A stretch of 64,000 nt of DNA from Bradyrhizobium arachidis (GTDB lineage Bacteria; Pseudomonadota; Alphaproteobacteria; Rhizobiales; Xanthobacteraceae), in assembly GCF_024758505.1 (NCBI RefSeq), contig NZ_CP077970.1:8759501-8823500 (forward strand), given 5' to 3'. Below are positions 1 to 9,845 of the stretch, piece after piece. A model generated the notes under the pieces. The model searched no databases, had not been told where the DNA came from, and saw only the letters and a program-made list of their open reading frames with translations. Numbering within the stretch: position 1 is the first letter of the stretch; the number at the start of each line of letters is the position of its first letter. The translations under genes were made by a program, and so were the position numbers.

Positions 1-272
1 GTGGCCTGGGTACGGGGCTTCATCGACGAGTAGAGGAAGTCGCCGCGGACATGGGCGTTCTGCGCCAGCGTGTAGGCGCCGGCAATCATGAACAGCGTGC
101 CGTAGAGCATGTTCGAGGCGTCGAAGATCCACGCCGTCGGCATGTTGAGGATATAGCGCTTGAACACCTCGGCGCAGACGAGGCCCATCAGGCCCACGAC
201 CAGCCAGGCCGCCGTCTTGCCGGTCCAGGTGCTGACGGCGTCAATGGTATAAAGAAAACGCTGCGCGTTCAT
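1..272 (-). CDS. TRAP transporter small permease (DctQ-type), 3' part missing
   Basis: This is the small membrane subunit of a tripartite ATP-independent periplasmic transporter, which bridges the binding protein and the large permease in the inner membrane. About 90 N-terminal residues are visible from the ATG at 272 and the gene runs off the left edge. A first membrane segment lies at about residues 19-38. The stretch around NMLYGTLFMIAGAYTLAQN followed by HVRGD is typical of DctQ proteins. It lies directly downstream of the binding-protein gene on the same strand, 99 bases away, so a shared operon is likely. The large permease (DctM) is presumably just outside the window. Confidence 0.85.
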   Translation of the reverse strand, partial: MNAQRFLYTIDAVSTWTGKTAAWLVVGLMGLVCAEVFKRYILNMPTAWIFDASNMLYGTLFMIAGAYTLAQNAHVRGDFLYSSMKPRTQA

Positions 273-317
273 AGGGCCCGCGATTCCGCAAGATCATCAA
301 ACATCGAAACAAGACAA

Positions 318-349
318 GCGTCACCCGGGATTGTCGTCCCGGATGACGC
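318..349. repeat. Intercistronic inverted repeat in the TRAP operon
   Basis: Arms at 318-330 and 337-349 pair with one mismatch around a 6-base loop. It sits between the stop of the binding-protein gene and the start of the DctQ gene. It resembles the GTCCCGG dyads found elsewhere in the window. Without a T-tract it is more likely an mRNA-stabilising or attenuating hairpin than a full terminator. Confidence 0.5.
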
Positions 350-371
350 TTCCAACAACCCTAAAAACCGG

Positions 372-1508
372 TCAGGTCTTCTTCTTCGCGTTCGGCCCGA
401 AATAGTGATTATAGGCCATGCGCCGGTTCACCACCGTGTCCTGCTCCCACTGCGTCGCACGCTTGGCGAAAGCCAGTTGCGACTCCACGATCTCCTTGAA
501 CAGGGGATTTTCGCCCGCCTTCTTCTCCGCCACCTGGTCGAACACGTCGAGCTGCTTCTGCAGGATCGAGTCCGGCGTCTTGTAGAACTTGACCTTGTCC
601 TTGGTCTGGAGCTCCTCATAGTCCTTCGAGTAGCGGTCGATCGCCTTCCAGGCCATGTCCTGGCTCGCCGCTTCGACGGCGTTGGCGATGATGGCCTTCA
701 TCTTGTCCGGCAGTGCGTCGAACTTGCCCTTGTTGAACAGGATCTCGAGCTGCTCGGCATTCTGGTGATAGCTCTGCAGCATGCAGACCTTGGAGACGTC
801 CGCGAAGCCGAGCACGCGATCGGAGGTCGCATTGTTGAACTCGGCCGCATCCAGCAGGCCCCGATCCATCGCCGAGACGATTTCACCGCCCGGCAGCGCG
901 TTGACCGCGGCGCCGAGACCGGTGAACACGTCGATGGAGATGCCGACGGTGCGGAATTTCAATCCCTGAAAGTCCTCCGCCTTGGTCATCGGCTTCTTGT
1001 ACCAGCCGAGCGGCTGGGTCGGCATCGGCCCGTAGGGGAACGAGACCACGTTGGCGCCGATCGAGGCGTAGAGCTTTTCCAAGAGCTCCTTGCCGCCGCC
1101 GTATTTGTGCCAGGCGAGCAGCATGTTTGCGTCCATGGCGTAGCCCGGCCCCGAGCCCCAGAGCGCGAGCGCGTTCTGCTTGCCATAGTGATAGGCAAGC
1201 ACGCCGTGGCCACCGTCGAGTGTGCCCTTGGAGACGGCATCGAGCAGGCCGAAGGCCGGCACCACGGCGCCGGCGGGCAGCACCTCGATCTTGAGATCGC
1301 CGCCGGTCATGTCGTTGACCTTCTTGGCGAAGTCGAGCGCGTATTCGTGGAAAATGTCCTTGGCCGGCCAGGTGCTCTGCCAGCGCATGCTGGTCACGCC
1401 CTGCGCACTGACGATGGCCGGGGCGGCGACCGTCGCGGCGGCCCCGGCCGCGGCAGTCTTGAGGAAACGGCGACGTGTGGACGCGCCGTGCTTGTTTGTC
1501 TTGGTCAT
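372..1508 (-). CDS. TRAP transporter substrate-binding protein (DctP family)
   Basis: The 378-residue periplasmic receptor captures an organic acid and delivers it to the DctQM permease. The N-terminus has a Tat-like signal, with STRRRFLKTA at about residues 10-19 followed by an Ala-rich stretch ending near VSA. The mature part starts with a DctP-like strand (QSTWPAKDIFHEYALDF) and contains GLKFRTVG and LPGGEIVSAMDRGLLDAAEF. These resemble the 2-oxo-acid-binding TakP subgroup, so a keto acid or other monocarboxylate is a plausible ligand, by inference. It is the first gene of a minus-strand operon with the DctQ gene. The ATG at 1508 is preceded by GGGAGGA. Confidence 0.88.
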   Translation of the reverse strand: MTKTNKHGASTRRRFLKTAAAGAAATVAAPAIVSAQGVTSMRWQSTWPAKDIFHEYALDFAKKVNDMTGGDLKIEVLPAGAVVPAFGLLDAVSKGTLDGGHGVLAYHYGKQNALALWGSGPGYAMDANMLLAWHKYGGGKELLEKLYASIGANVVSFPYGPMPTQPLGWYKKPMTKAEDFQGLKFRTVGISIDVFTGLGAAVNALPGGEIVSAMDRGLLDAAEFNNATSDRVLGFADVSKVCMLQSYHQNAEQLEILFNKGKFDALPDKMKAIIANAVEAASQDMAWKAIDRYSKDYEELQTKDKVKFYKTPDSILQKQLDVFDQVAEKKAGENPLFKEIVESQLAFAKRATQWEQDTVVNRRMAYNHYFGPNAKKKT

Positions 1509-1775
1509 GATGTCCTCCCGTTTTTCAGAGCGATCCGTCGCGGATCAGCTCCATTTTTGTGTGGAGAAGACAAAGACTTGCGCCGGGCTTTGGCAAGGAG
1601 GTTCCAGCCGATGCGACGCTTGGACGCGGATCGCGTGCAGAGGGATGAAAACTCGCCTTTCGATTTATTCCCCCACCTCCAAGACAAATCGAACCGGCGG
1701 AGGGGAAACCCGAACGGCCGGCACGGGGGTACCGGCCCAGGTGCAACCTTTCAGCCTCTGGAACGTTGTCAGGCA

Positions 1776-1979
1776 ATGACAAATGAAACCTTGGCACATT
1801 CCCCCCGTCTGCTCACCCCCGACCAACGCAAGGCCCGTGACCAGGCGCGCCGCGCCGACGCAGAGCAGGCCATGCGCGAGCATGAGGCCGCCCAGAAGGC
1901 GTTCTATGCCAACAAGGAGCGGCTAAAGGCCGAGCGGCTGGCGCGCGAGGCGCAGGCCCGGGGCCGTCAGCGCGCCTAA
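1776..1979 (+). CDS. Small charged hypothetical protein (67 aa)
   Basis: The ATG at 1776 opens a 67-residue, very hydrophilic protein rich in Ala, Arg, Lys, Glu and Gln, predicted to be mostly helical from about residue 15 to the end (for example TPDQRKARDQARRADAEQAM). It has no signal peptide, membrane segment or recognised domain. The same frame is open far upstream, but that part is antisense to the TRAP genes and is not likely to be translated. It stands alone between the divergent TRAP operon and the GT87 gene. Charge and helix content would fit a small nucleic-acid- or protein-binding factor, but I do not recognise a family. Confidence 0.5.
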   Translation: MTNETLAHSPRLLTPDQRKARDQARRADAEQAMREHEAAQKAFYANKERLKAERLAREAQARGRQRA

Positions 1980-2085
1980 ATCCTTAATGTTCGTTACCGT
2001 CCCTTAAGCCCTGCGCGGGCAATCTCGGCGCTGACGGGCGGTCCAGCTTTCGGCCGCGCCCCCTTTGGCCCGAGGTCGTCCACCC

Positions 2086-3333
2086 ATGCTCGCCGAAACG
2101 CTGGAGCAGCTTCAATTCGCGCCGCACAAGCGCACGCTCTATGTGCGCTTCGTGCTCGCGGCGCTGGGCGCGGTCGTCCTCGTCAAAACCTTCTGGTTCG
2201 CGCGCTGGGGCGCCTGGCAGGGTCGTGAGCTCGCCGACTTCGACGCCTTTCACATCATCGCACAGCGGGTCTGGCTCGGCGATCTCGACCAGGTCTACCG
2301 CTTCGAGACCTTCGTGAAGATGCAGGCGGAGGCCGCCGGCGGCACGACCAGCTTCATGCCCTGGACCTATCCGCCGCAGTTCGACCTTCTGTTGGCGCCT
2401 CTCGCGTTCCTGCCGGTGGGTGTGGCTTACCTTGTATTCACCGCGGTGACGCTTGCGCTTTATCTGGCGACACTGCGCCGGATCGCGGGCGATAATTTTG
2501 CCCAGGCCCTCGTCATCGTCTTTCCGGCGCTCGCCATCACCATCGGCTGCGGCCAGAACGGTTTTCTCACGGGTGCGCTGATTGGGCTGGTCTGCCTCAA
2601 CATCGAACGGCGCCAGGTGCTGGCGGGCCTTGCGCTCGGCGCCATGGTGATCAAGCCGCACCTCGCGATCGCGGCCGGCCTCTATTTGCTGATCACGCGC
2701 CGCTGGATTGCGATCGCGACCGCGGCCATGATGGTGCTGGCGAGCTCGCTTCTCTGCACATTGCTGTTCGGGCTGCAGATCTGGAGCGCACTGCTGGGCT
2801 CGATCAGGGAATCCGCTGGCTATCTCGAGCAGGGCTTTTATCCGCTGTTTCGCATGATCTCGAGCTATGCCGCGCTGTACATGGCGGGCGTGCCGGCCGC
2901 CGGCGCGTTCTGGGGCCAGGCGATCGTTGCGGCGCTGGCGCTTTGCGCCGTCGCGCTTGGTGTTGCGCGCGCGGTCTCGCCCGCCTTCGCGCTCGGCGTC
3001 ACCGCAACGGTGTCGGTCATGATCAGCCCCTACGCCTATGACTACGACCTGCCGATGGTGGGGATCGGTCTTGCCCTGATGTTTCCCGATCTCGCAAAAG
3101 TAGCGAGCGCGCGTGAGCGCAGCGTCATCTATGGACTGGTCCTGCTCGCCGGCGCCTACGGGCTGCTGCAATCCGCGCGCCTTGCGGCGCAGTACGGCCA
3201 GAAGGTGGATCTGGACCAGCATTTTGCGCCGGCGATTGCCGGCCTTGCGCTGATGGTCCTGCTGGCGATGCTGCTGCGCATGCTCTGCCGCAAGACTCGG
3301 TCTGCGGACGCGATGTCGCCCGCACTCCCGTAA
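2086..3333 (+). CDS. GT87-family (DUF2029) membrane glycosyltransferase
   Basis: The 415-residue multi-pass protein belongs to the GT-C glycosyltransferases of family GT87, which use polyprenyl-phosphate sugars outside the inner membrane. Around ten hydrophobic segments are visible. The first loop after TM1 carries an acidic DFDAFHIIA segment in the position of the GT-C catalytic Asp. The stretch PWTYPPQFDLLLAPLAFLPVG is a strong signature of this family. A TTG codon 21 bases upstream is in frame, but the ATG at 2086 gives a more usual N-terminus. It is not clustered with cell-wall or polysaccharide genes, so the acceptor is unknown. Confidence 0.75.
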   Translation: MLAETLEQLQFAPHKRTLYVRFVLAALGAVVLVKTFWFARWGAWQGRELADFDAFHIIAQRVWLGDLDQVYRFETFVKMQAEAAGGTTSFMPWTYPPQFDLLLAPLAFLPVGVAYLVFTAVTLALYLATLRRIAGDNFAQALVIVFPALAITIGCGQNGFLTGALIGLVCLNIERRQVLAGLALGAMVIKPHLAIAAGLYLLITRRWIAIATAAMMVLASSLLCTLLFGLQIWSALLGSIRESAGYLEQGFYPLFRMISSYAALYMAGVPAAGAFWGQAIVAALALCAVALGVARAVSPAFALGVTATVSVMISPYAYDYDLPMVGIGLALMFPDLAKVASARERSVIYGLVLLAGAYGLLQSARLAAQYGQKVDLDQHFAPAIAGLALMVLLAMLLRMLCRKTRSADAMSPALP

Positions 3334-3434
3334 GGCCGCACACGTCCTCGGCCAGGCACCGCTTTTGGACGCGGCGCAAAAAAAACGATAAGCTCGCTCC
3401 GGGTCGGCAAGATTGCCCGATGGGGGACGATGAC

Positions 3435-4343
3435 ATGACGGCCGTGTGGCGCATTGCGCTCGCAATCAGCCTTCTCCTCTCCGCAGCTTCGGCCAGTGCT
3501 CAAGGGCTGATCGAGGCCGCCACCCAGGCCAAAGATCTCACATTTCCCGCAGCCCCATCCACGGGTCCCGTGGATGGTTCGCGAATGGTCCTGCTGAAAC
3601 CCGATGGACCGGGGCCGTTTCCGGCCATCGTCCTGCAGCACCAATGCGGCGGCCTCCGCTCGAAACGTGGCCCGAACCGCTCCATGGGTACCTGGGCAAA
3701 AACCGCAGTCGAGCACGGATTTGTCGTCCTGCTCATCGATTCTCTCGGCCCACGCGACGTTGATCAGGTCTGCCTGGGCCCAAAGAACGGGGTCAATTTT
3801 CCGCGCGGCGTGCGCGATGCCTTGCAGGCCGCCGACCACCTACGGACGCTATCCTTTGTCGATAAGCGCCGGATTGCTCATGTGGGTTTTTCCTGGGGCG
3901 CAATGGTCGTGCTGCTTGCCGGCAATGCCAGCTGGCGTTTGGTCCTGCCCGGCGGCGAGGGATTTGGTGCGGCCGTCGCCATCTATCCCGGCTGCTTCGA
4001 GATCAGGCCAAAATCAGGTTCGCCCTATGAGATCGTTGACGGCCGGATCGACCGTCCCGTCCTGGTGCTGATGGGCGAGAAGGATACCGAAACGCCGCCG
4101 AATGAATGCGTGCCAAAGCTTCAGGCAGCAAAGGACAGGGGCGCCCCGCTTGAGTGGTACATCTTTCGAAACGCGACGCATTGCTGGGATTGCCAGCAGC
4201 TGGATGGATTTTCCAAGACGGATTTTCGCGGCACCAGCGTAACCTATCGTTACGATTCCACCGCAACGTCGGACGCAAGACGCCGGATCTTCGACTTCCT
4301 CGATAGGACCTGGACGACCGGGCGGAAGGTGGGCGGCGAGTAG
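3435..4343 (+). CDS. Secreted dienelactone-hydrolase-like alpha/beta hydrolase
   Basis: From the ATG at 3435 (GGGGGA just upstream) this is a 302-residue protein with a signal peptide ending near ASAQG (about residue 23). It has the alpha/beta-hydrolase layout: HQCGG near residue 70 as a possible oxyanion region, a nucleophile elbow GFSWG with Ser153, an Asp in GEKDTE, and a His in NATHCWDC. Classic dienelactone hydrolase uses Cys at the nucleophile position, so this Ser-type, exported member may be an esterase on another substrate. Extra Cys residues (around 71, 113 and near the His) may form disulfides. An ATG 15 bases earlier is possible but lacks a good ribosome binding site. Confidence 0.75.
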   Translation: MTAVWRIALAISLLLSAASASAQGLIEAATQAKDLTFPAAPSTGPVDGSRMVLLKPDGPGPFPAIVLQHQCGGLRSKRGPNRSMGTWAKTAVEHGFVVLLIDSLGPRDVDQVCLGPKNGVNFPRGVRDALQAADHLRTLSFVDKRRIAHVGFSWGAMVVLLAGNASWRLVLPGGEGFGAAVAIYPGCFEIRPKSGSPYEIVDGRIDRPVLVLMGEKDTETPPNECVPKLQAAKDRGAPLEWYIFRNATHCWDCQQLDGFSKTDFRGTSVTYRYDSTATSDARRRIFDFLDRTWTTGRKVGGE

Positions 4344-4375
4344 AGAGGCAACATCATCGATGGTGCGCCCCAGCT

Positions 4376-5257
4376 TCACGCCTTCTGAAGCGCCAGCGTG
4401 ACGCCGCCGAGCGTCAGCACCATGGCCGCGATCTCGCGCAAGCCCAAGGGTTCGCCAAGGATGATCGCTGCCGAGACCACGCCGATCACGGGGACCAGCA
4501 GCATGCCGGTCGAGGCCGATGTCGGCGGCAGGCGGCGCAGCGTCTCGAACCAGGTGACGTAGCAGACGCCCATCGGGATCAGCGTCATGTAGACGAAGCA
4601 GGCGATGCCGAGCGGCGTGATCGCGCCATAATTCGGCTGCTCGAACAGCACGCCGAGGATCAGCATCGCCAGGCAACCGAGCCCGACCTGCCAAGCGACG
4701 ACGACGAGCGGCGGCATCGGCAGTTGCTTGCGGTTGAGCACGTTGCCGAGCGCGAACAGGATGGCGCAGGACAGCGCCAGCGCGATGCCGAGGAGTTTTC
4801 CGGTGCCGAACGCAAACCCGTTACCGCTGAGCAGCAGCGCCACGCCGGCGACACCGAGCACCAGCGCGACAATGTCCCGGACCGTCGGCCGGACATGCAG
4901 CACCGGCCAGGCGAACAGCATGGCCCAGATCGGCATGGTGTAGGCGATCAGCGCGCCCTCCCCCACCGTGACGAACTTCATCGCCATGGTGCCAAACCCC
5001 ATCCAGGCGAACACATTGGTGAAGGTGGCAAACAGCAGCCTCGGCACCGCTTCGCGGGGAACGGCGAGCGATTCGCCCCGGCTCCGTGCCAGCGCGACAA
5101 GGATGAGCGCGGCGCAGACGCCGGCAAGGCCCCGGGCAAATAGTGGCGGCCATTGCTGCAGCAACAGCTTCATCAGCGGCCAGTTCAGCGCCCAGCCGAG
5201 TGCCGTCACGCCCAAGCAGATGAAGCCGATCGATCTGTCGCGCCCGGTCGCGTCCAT
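4376..5257 (-). CDS. EamA-family (DMT) transporter
   Basis: The 293-residue inner-membrane protein has about ten transmembrane helices in two EamA repeats, one over residues 10-140 and one over 150-290. RSIGFICLGVTALGWALNW at the N-terminus is typical, and the second repeat includes VTWFETLRRLPPTSAS followed by VIGVVSAAIILGEPLGLRE, a usual end of EamA domains. Members export amino acids, purines or other metabolites; nothing here fixes the substrate. It is convergent with the hydrolase at 3435-4343, with 32 bases between the stops, and divergent from dodecin. Confidence 0.85.
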   Translation of the reverse strand: MDATGRDRSIGFICLGVTALGWALNWPLMKLLLQQWPPLFARGLAGVCAALILVALARSRGESLAVPREAVPRLLFATFTNVFAWMGFGTMAMKFVTVGEGALIAYTMPIWAMLFAWPVLHVRPTVRDIVALVLGVAGVALLLSGNGFAFGTGKLLGIALALSCAILFALGNVLNRKQLPMPPLVVVAWQVGLGCLAMLILGVLFEQPNYGAITPLGIACFVYMTLIPMGVCYVTWFETLRRLPPTSASTGMLLVPVIGVVSAAIILGEPLGLREIAAMVLTLGGVTLALQKA

Positions 5258-5443
5258 GGGGAGCGCTTAGCAGGCCAGGGGCGCTCGCTCCACCTTTCGC
5301 GATGCATGCGGCTCAAGCAAATGCGCCGCGAGGAACCCGAAGGGCGTGACGTTCGTTCAGACCGCAGGCGTGCGCAGTGGACTTGAGCTCCGGAGCGGAG
5401 CGATAATCCGGCCCGCGCTACTCACCTGCAACGGAGGTCCGCC

Positions 5444-5668
5444 ATGCCTGCGCCGTCCGAGAAGGATCACGTCTACAAGATCCTCGAACTCGTCGGGTCG
5501 TCAGAGAAATCGATCGAGGATGCGATCCAGAACGCGGTCAGCCGCGCCGCAAAAACCATTCGCGAGATGAAATGGTTCGAGGTCGTCCAGACGCGCGGCC
5601 ATATCGAGAATGGCACCGTCCGCCACTATCAGGTCGCGCTGCGCGTCGGCTTCACGCTGGAAGGGTGA
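5444..5668 (+). CDS. Dodecin family flavin-binding protein
   Basis: The 74-residue protein matches the dodecin fold, a beta-alpha-beta-beta unit that forms hollow dodecamers storing or buffering flavin in the cytoplasm. Recognisable parts are [15 protein letters not shown], the helix [17 protein letters not shown] and the strand [14 protein letters not shown], where the Trp normally stacks on the flavin ring. The C-terminal strand [14 protein letters not shown] completes the unit. The ATG at 5444 follows ACGGAGG. It stands alone, with 266 bases before the diguanylate cyclase; I recognise nothing in that gap. Confidence 0.92.
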   Translation: MPAPSEKDHVYKILELVGSSEKSIEDAIQNAVSRAAKTIREMKWFEVVQTRGHIENGTVRHYQVALRVGFTLEG

Positions 5669-5934
5669 TTCCAGGAGGTCGACGCAAAGGCTCCATACCA
5701 AGGCTTGCAGACGCGAACGGCACGTGACCGCCGCCGACGCAATACTCTTGTCCGCAATCAGAGACGGCGGCGGTCATCCGTGTCAGCGCCGCCGTGGTTA
5801 ACAACGTGCTTCAAGAGCCGCTCGAACTATCCACAAGCCTCTCCGGCTAAAGACCTCCCCACAATCAGTGCGGAAATTGCAACATGCCGTTAAGTCGGAA
5901 GTGAGAGGTTTGCCCCATATCGGAGCAAATCCAG

Positions 5935-7839
5935 ATGGTCATGAGCCGGAGCGAACTCGGCAAGACCCGCCTTCCCCTGTGGGCGGCGGGATTCGTGGCG
6001 TTGACCTGCGTGGCCATCCTGGCGTTGAGCGCCTGGCGCGAGTGGGAGACGCGGGCGGCCGAGTTGAGGAACGCCGAGGTGGACGTGACCAATCTCGCGC
6101 GGTCGCTGACGCAGCACGCGGACGACACGTTCGAAATCGCCGATACCATTCTCACCGGGCTGGTCCATCGGCTGGAGCATGGAACGGGCCCCGATACAAT
6201 CACCAAGCTCCAGGTCTATCTGCCGACGCGCAGATCATCGGACCGCATCCGCGGCATTTTCATCTATGACGAAACCGGCCGGTGGCTCGCCACGACCGAA
6301 CAGATCGACTTCGCCAAGCTCAACAACAGCGACCGCGAATATTTCCAGCATCATCGCGCCTCGACAGACCGCGCGACCCTGATCGGGAGACCGGTCAGGA
6401 GTCGCTCAGGCGGCCAGTGGATCATCACGGCGTCGCGTCGCATCAATCATCCCGACGGCAGTTTCGCCGGAGTCGCCCTGATCACGATCGACGTCGCCTA
6501 TTTCGTCAAATTCTACGAGCGGTTCGACCTCGGGCCGAATGGCTCGGCGTCGCTGGTCAACAACAATGGCATCATGCTGGCGCGCAGCCGCGACGACAGC
6601 GGGACCTATGTCGGCCTTGATTTGTCCAATAGGCCATTGTTCAGGGAGTGGAACAGCCGCCCCGCCGCTGCAGTCTACTATTTCACCTCGCCGCTCGATG
6701 GCGTGCGCCGATTGAGCTACTACCAGCGAAGCAGCCGATATCCCCTGATGGTGCTGGCGACCATGGCGCAGGATGACGTCCTTGCGCCCTGGCGCAGAGA
6801 GGCCCTCACCCGCATGACGTTCGTCGTCGGCCTGACCTTGCTGATAGCGGTGATCGGCCTCTATTTGGTGCGGCAATTGCTGCAGCGACAGCACATGGCG
6901 GCGGCCATGGTCGCCAACGAAGCCCAGTTTCGCCTTCTGGCCGAGCAGTCCAGCGATATGGTGACGCGCATCGGGCTCGATGACCGGCTTCTCTACGTTT
7001 CTCCGTCCTGCGCCCGTATCATCGGCTGGAATTCGGACGAACTCTTGGGCACGTCAGCCGTGGCTGGCGTCCATGCCGAGGACCGGGAGCGGGTCGAGCA
7101 AGCCATGGCTGCACTGAAGAATGACGAGGCCGAAGAGGCCCGGCTCATCTACCGCCAACGCCATCGCGAGAAGGGCGAGATCTGGGTCGAGTCGGCGCTG
7201 CACGTCACACGCGCCTCCGAGACCGGGCAGATCGACGGAATCGTGGCCATCATGCGCGACATGACCGAGCAGAAGGATTTGCAGGACAAGCTCGCGTCGC
7301 TCGCCACCACCGACGGGCTGACGGGGCTCGCCAACCGGCGACACTTTGATGATTGCCTTGCAGAAGAATGGTCGCGCGCAAAGCGCGATGAAACATCGCT
7401 TTCACTCCTTCTGATCGATGTCGATCACTTCAAGGCATACAACGACCACTACGGTCACCAGGCGGGCGACGGCTGCCTGCGCGCACTGGGTCGGATACTC
7501 GTCACGCAGATCAAGCGCCCTGCCGATCTGGCGGCGCGATACGGCGGCGAGGAATTCGCCCTGCTGTTGCCGAACACCGATGCAGCAGGTTGCGCGCAGG
7601 TCGGAGAGCGGGTTCGCGAGGCGCTGCATGAACTCGCGATCCTGCATGCCCAGAACCCGCCGTCCCGGGTCGTGACGGTGAGCGCGGGCGGTGCCACGAT
7701 TGCTCCATCCCAGACCATGACCGAAAGCAGCGCATTGCTGACGGCCGCCGATCGGGCGCTCTATGCCGCCAAGGACGGCGGACGCGATCGACTGGTGATG
7801 TCGGGACAGGTCGTCCCCTGGCCCGCAAAGAGTGCGTGA
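5935..7839 (+). CDS. Membrane-bound diguanylate cyclase with Cache-like sensor, PAS and GGDEF domains
   Basis: The 634-residue protein makes cyclic di-GMP in response to an external or periplasmic signal. TM1 is at about residues 14-35 and is followed by a ~250-residue Cache-like extracytoplasmic domain (IRGIFIYDETGRWLATTEQ, RINHPDGSFAGVALITID). TM2 is around residues 295-317, then a PAS domain (about 325-450) starts with AQFRLLAEQSSDMVTRIGLD. A GGDEF domain fills the rest. The active-site motif GGEEF is at 537-541, and an RxxD inhibitory site (RPAD, 528-531) is placed exactly five residues before it, so an active, product-inhibited enzyme is expected. No EAL domain follows. A second ATG is at 5941. 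Confidence 0.93.
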   Translation: MVMSRSELGKTRLPLWAAGFVALTCVAILALSAWREWETRAAELRNAEVDVTNLARSLTQHADDTFEIADTILTGLVHRLEHGTGPDTITKLQVYLPTRRSSDRIRGIFIYDETGRWLATTEQIDFAKLNNSDREYFQHHRASTDRATLIGRPVRSRSGGQWIITASRRINHPDGSFAGVALITIDVAYFVKFYERFDLGPNGSASLVNNNGIMLARSRDDSGTYVGLDLSNRPLFREWNSRPAAAVYYFTSPLDGVRRLSYYQRSSRYPLMVLATMAQDDVLAPWRREALTRMTFVVGLTLLIAVIGLYLVRQLLQRQHMAAAMVANEAQFRLLAEQSSDMVTRIGLDDRLLYVSPSCARIIGWNSDELLGTSAVAGVHAEDRERVEQAMAALKNDEAEEARLIYRQRHREKGEIWVESALHVTRASETGQIDGIVAIMRDMTEQKDLQDKLASLATTDGLTGLANRRHFDDCLAEEWSRAKRDETSLSLLLIDVDHFKAYNDHYGHQAGDGCLRALGRILVTQIKRPADLAARYGGEEFALLLPNTDAAGCAQVGERVREALHELAILHAQNPPSRVVTVSAGGATIAPSQTMTESSALLTAADRALYAAKDGGRDRLVMSGQVVPWPAKSA

Positions 7840-7840
7840 C

Positions 7841-7868
7841 CCGCTGCACACTTTTTCGGATCGCGCTC
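7841..7868. repeat. Half copy of a GC-rich hairpin repeat
   Basis: Directly after the cyclase stop codon the sequence matches the right half of the elements at 22566-22610 and 29033-29079 (CCGCTGCACACTTTTxCGGATCGCGCT pattern, here with one base difference). The left half is missing, so this looks like a decayed or truncated copy. Confidence 0.6.
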
Positions 7869-7881
7869 TAGCGGCGCGCCA

Positions 7882-8846
<965 letters not shown>

Positions 8847-8850
<4 letters not shown>

Positions 8851-9845
8851 GACGCAACTCCTGTCGTCGCAACGTCTCCGAGATGGCAGGCCATGCGGTG
8901 GCCCGGCTTGACCTCGCGCAGCAGCGGCTCCTTTTCGGTGCAGACGCTCATGGCGAACTTGCAGCGCGGCGCAAACCGGCAGCCGACCGGCGGATTGATC
9001 AGGATCGGCACCGAGCCGCCGATCGCCTCGAGCCGCGTCTTGTGCTTGCTGTCGAGGTCGATGCGCGGGATCGAGCGGATCAGCCCTTGCGTGTAGGGAT
9101 GGCGGGGATCGCCGAAGAGATCGTCGACGGCCGCCTCCTCCACCACCTTGCCGGCATACATCACCACGACGCGCTGTGCAGTCTCGGCGACGACGCCCAT
9201 GGCATGGGTGATCAGCATCACCGCCATGCCGAAGCGATCCTTCATGTCCTGGAGCAGATCGAGGATCTGCGCCTGGATGGTGACGTCGAGCGCGGTGGTC
9301 GGCTCGTCGGCGATGATGAGCTTCGGCTTGCACGCAAGTGCCATTGCGATCATGACGCGCTGGCGCATGCCGCCGGAGAACTGATGCGGATAATTGTGCA
9401 CGCGGCCTTCCGCGTTGGGAATCTGCACCAGTTTCAGCATGTCGATCGTCCGGGCGATCGCGTCCTTCTGCGACAGGCCCTCATGGCGGCGCAGGCTCTC
9501 GGCGATCTGCTCGCCGACCGTCAGCACCGGATTGAGCGAGGTCATCGGCTCCTGGAAGATGAAGCCGATTTCCTTGGCCCTGACATCGTCGAGCTGGTTG
9601 CTCGAGAGCGGCACGAGGTCGCGGCCCTCGAACTTGATCTCGCCCGCCACGATGCGGCCGGGCGGCATCGCGATCAGCTTCAGGATCGACATCGCAGTGA
9701 CGGTCTTGCCGCAGCCGGATTCGCCGACGACGCAGAGCGTCTCGCCCTTGTTGATGGAGATATCGACGCCGTCGACGGCCTGGAGGATGCCGTCGTCGGT
9801 GGTGAAGTGGGTCTTGAGGCCCTTGATCTCGAGCAGCGGGGCCAT
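8847..9845 (-). CDS. Peptide/oligopeptide ABC transporter ATP-binding protein (DppD/OppD type)
   Basis: The 332-residue ATPase pairs with the DppF-type protein downstream. It carries Walker [11 protein letters not shown]-loop [12 protein letters not shown], signature FSGGMRQRV, Walker [13 protein letters not shown] and a Cys-rich tail ([15 protein letters not shown]) that is standard for the family. Its switch region reads [10 protein letters not shown] where most relatives have THDLG; this HD-to-HA change next to the switch His is unusual and may affect hydrolysis. The start ATG shares one base with the upstream permease stop (TGATG). Confidence 0.93.

Noticed and set aside
51-1979. Open frame of 642 codons on the plus strand across the TRAP genes
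   Set aside because: It is antisense to dctP, is rich in Arg/His/Leu without domain motifs, and arises from the strong third-position GC bias. Only its last 67 codons (1776-1979) look like a gene.
1984-3465. 493-codon minus-strand frame opposite the GT87 gene
   Set aside because: Composition is typical of an antisense shadow, and the plus strand encodes a clear membrane protein with family motifs.
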